A stretch of DNA of 5,211 nucleotides from Nocardiopsaceae bacterium (lineage in GTDB: Bacteria; Actinomycetota; Actinomycetes; Streptosporangiales; Streptosporangiaceae): assembly GCA_031254715.1 (NCBI GenBank), contig JAIRTY010000691.1, positions 1 to 5,211 on the forward strand, given 5' to 3'. Position 1 is the first letter of the stretch, and each line of letters opens with the position of its first letter. The notes beneath the pieces were generated by a model, which had not been told where the DNA came from, made no database searches, and was given only the letters and a program-made list of their open reading frames with translations. Of this stretch, positions 4,536 to 5,211 are shown piece after piece. Position numbers and translations under genes: made by a program.

Positions 4536-4564
4536 TATGGAAATCTTAACCCTATTTTAATAAA
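4536..4564. promoter_or_regulatory. AT-rich divergent promoter island
   Basis: This short AT-rich stretch breaks a very GC-rich region midway between the divergent hydrolase and membrane-protein genes. It holds a -10-like box on each strand: TTTAAT rightward (4556-4561) and TAAAAT leftward (4559-4554), each matching five of six consensus bases and overlapping each other. Neither has a convincing -35 box at 16-18 bp, so the exact start points are uncertain. Overlapping -10 boxes would make the two promoters mutually exclusive. Confidence 0.45.
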
Positions 4565-4639
4565 GCGGGCATTCTCTCATCCCCAATAACCAAGGTGAAT
4601 GCCGAAGTCGTGGTACCGGCTGGCTTATGGGCCGCTTTA
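4561..4639 (+). ncRNA. Candidate structured leader RNA with a three-way junction
   Basis: This stretch can fold as a closed three-way junction. P1 pairs TAAAGCG (4561-4567) with CGCTTTA (4633-4639). P2 pairs GGCATTC (4568-4574) with GAATGCC (4597-4603) and starts at the base directly after P1. P3 pairs AGTCG (4606-4610) with CGGCT (4617-4621), with one G-U and a six-base loop. P1 and P2 are perfect and of mixed composition, so they are less easily explained by GC-richness. The G-U pair in P3 favours rightward transcription. It starts right after the AT-rich island and would be the first part of the leader of the membrane-protein gene at 4802. It matches no riboswitch class I know. A cis-regulatory RNA is inference. 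Confidence 0.35.
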
Positions 4640-4646
4640 AGCTCCC

Positions 4647-4675
4647 CCGGGCGCAGTAAATATCGGCAAGCCCGG
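4647..4675. repeat. Inverted repeat in the leader of the membrane-protein gene
   Basis: CCGGGC (4647-4652) and GCCCGG (4670-4675) pair perfectly around a 17-nt loop, directly after the candidate three-way junction. No T-run follows, so it is not a standard terminator. From here to 4789 I see no gene on either strand. The frame of the downstream gene opens only after a TAG at 4760-4762. Confidence 0.3.
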
Positions 4676-4789
4676 CGGGCCGCTGAGGTTCAACGTAGCG
4701 TAGCCGCATCTGCCTGTTGCGTAGTCCTGGCCTGGTAGCGGGGGGACATGGTGCAGCCTTAGGTACCAGCGCGGCCGCAGTGCCAGAAC

Positions 4790-4795
4790 GAGGGA
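4790..4795 (+). promoter_or_regulatory. Ribosome binding site of the repeat-bearing membrane protein
   Basis: GAGGGA lies 6 nt before GTG 4802. That GTG is the first possible start after the in-frame TAG at 4760-4762, so the site fixes the start of a gene that has no family match to help. Confidence 0.7.
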
Positions 4796-4801
4796 TCGAT
4801 C

Positions 4802-5211
4802 GTGTCCTCCGCACCCTTCCGGCAGCCGAAGCCGCCGCGATCTGCTCCGCCCGAGCGCGGCGCGGCGGCCCGGCACCGGAGGCAGTCACCGGCCGGGCCG
4901 GCCCAGCCTGCCCGGTGGGGCAAGCCTGCCCGGTGGGGCAAGCCTGCCCGGTTAGGCAAGCCTGCCCGGGCCGTGGCGGTGGCCATTGCCGGAATGGTCG
5001 GGCTGGTCTGCGGCGGGGCGGTGGCGGTGCACGACCGGGTGCGCCCGCCCGGCCTGACGAGGGCGTGGCTGTCGCAGGCGGCCGGGGAGCTGGCGGACTG
5101 GACGGGTGCCTGGTCCATCAGGCCCCAGATGGTCAGCGCCGCTATCGCCCGCTCCACGAGCGCCTACCGCAACCCCCTGCGCCGGGTCAGCGCCCTGGTT
5201 CCCATGCGCAT
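4802..5211 (+). CDS. Unidentified single-pass membrane or exported protein with hexapeptide repeats (3' end cut off)
   Basis: The frame is open from GTG 4802 to the window edge, 136 codons with no stop. The start is supported by GAGGGA at 4790-4795. The N-terminal 58 residues are Pro/Arg/Ala-rich, strongly basic and probably disordered. Residues 35-56 are a tandem hexapeptide repeat, [Q/K]PARWG-KPARWG-KPARLG-KPAR. One hydrophobic helix follows (about 57-76, AVAVAIAGMVGLVCGGAVAV). The basic side lies N-terminal, so the long tail is probably cytoplasmic and the rest faces outward. The visible outer part (77-136) is Ala/Arg/Trp-rich, including LTRAWLSQAAGELADWTGAW (85-104), and shows no motif I recognise. 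Leu51 is coded by TTA, the only in-frame TTA I found in the window. The gene diverges from a secreted peptidoglycan hydrolase, so a cell-envelope role is possible but is only inference. Confidence 0.8.
   Translation, partial: MSSAPFRQPKPPRSAPPERGAAARHRRQSPAGPAQPARWGKPARWGKPARLGKPARAVAVAIAGMVGLVCGGAVAVHDRVRPPGLTRAWLSQAAGELADWTGAWSIRPQMVSAAIARSTSAYRNPLRRVSALVPMR
4904..4969 (+). repeat. 18-bp tandem repeat, 3.7 copies, in frame
   Basis: Units at 4904-4921, 4922-4939 and 4940-4957 share AAGCCTGCCCGGTGGGGC. Unit 1 begins with C instead of A, and unit 3 has TTA in place of TGG. A fourth partial unit (4958-4969) keeps the first 12 bases. Each unit encodes a six-residue basic/aromatic block, KPARWG. 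The near identity at the DNA level points to recent slippage or duplication, so copy number may vary between strains. Confidence 0.9.

Noticed and set aside
4207..4560. c-di-AMP (ydaO-type) riboswitch upstream of the NlpC/P60 gene
   Set aside because: The gene type makes it likely in principle, but the conserved core (the GGGUGAA-like element and the CCGUCAGCUAACCUCG-like element) is absent on the leader strand.
4561..4801. Cobalamin riboswitch or another known riboswitch in the rightward leader
   Set aside because: GCAGTGCCAGAAC near 4778 recalls a B12-box fragment, but no proper box or the other conserved elements are present.
4904..4969. CRISPR array
   Set aside because: The 18-bp units are directly adjacent with no spacers and read in frame as a hexapeptide, so this is a coding tandem repeat.

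Overview
The window is high-GC DNA with strong G/C preference at third codon positions, GTG starts, and actinobacterial protein families: a RipA-like NlpC/P60 hydrolase, MarR and TetR regulators, a YjbR protein and a PhnB-like VOC protein. It looks like chromosomal DNA of a high-GC actinomycete (Streptomyces, Streptosporangiales or similar). Genus cannot be told from the sequence. I see no mobile element, tRNA, rRNA or CRISPR array.

Left part (1-1061): a divergent regulator/target pair. A four-helix DoxX-like membrane protein reads leftward (90-449), followed on the same strand by the first codons of another gene that leaves the window (1-65). A MarR-family regulator reads rightward (550-1047). 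The roughly 100 bp between them carries two perfect 18-bp palindromes of the form TAGCTT-N6-AAGCTA plus a half-site, so the MarR protein very probably controls itself and the doxX unit.

Middle (1133-2573): a second divergent regulator/target pair. A LmrA/YxaF-like TetR regulator and a YjbR (MmcQ) protein form a leftward two-gene operon with a 4-nt GTGA overlap. A PhnB-like VOC protein reads rightward. One palindrome, GTTAGT-N6-ACTAAC, lies in the shared 77-bp gap and is the likely TetR operator.

Right part (2601-5211): a leftward pair made of a secreted coiled-coil NlpC/P60 peptidoglycan hydrolase and an overlapping adenylate-kinase-like P-loop protein. Diverging from it is a rightward membrane protein with a hexapeptide tandem repeat, cut off by the window end. 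About 620 bp separate the two divergent starts. This gap holds an AT-rich promoter island, a possible 21-codon reading frame, a cluster of inverted repeats on the hydrolase side, and a predicted three-way-junction fold on the membrane-protein side. It is the least explained and most interesting part of the window. I could not match it to a riboswitch class that I know.
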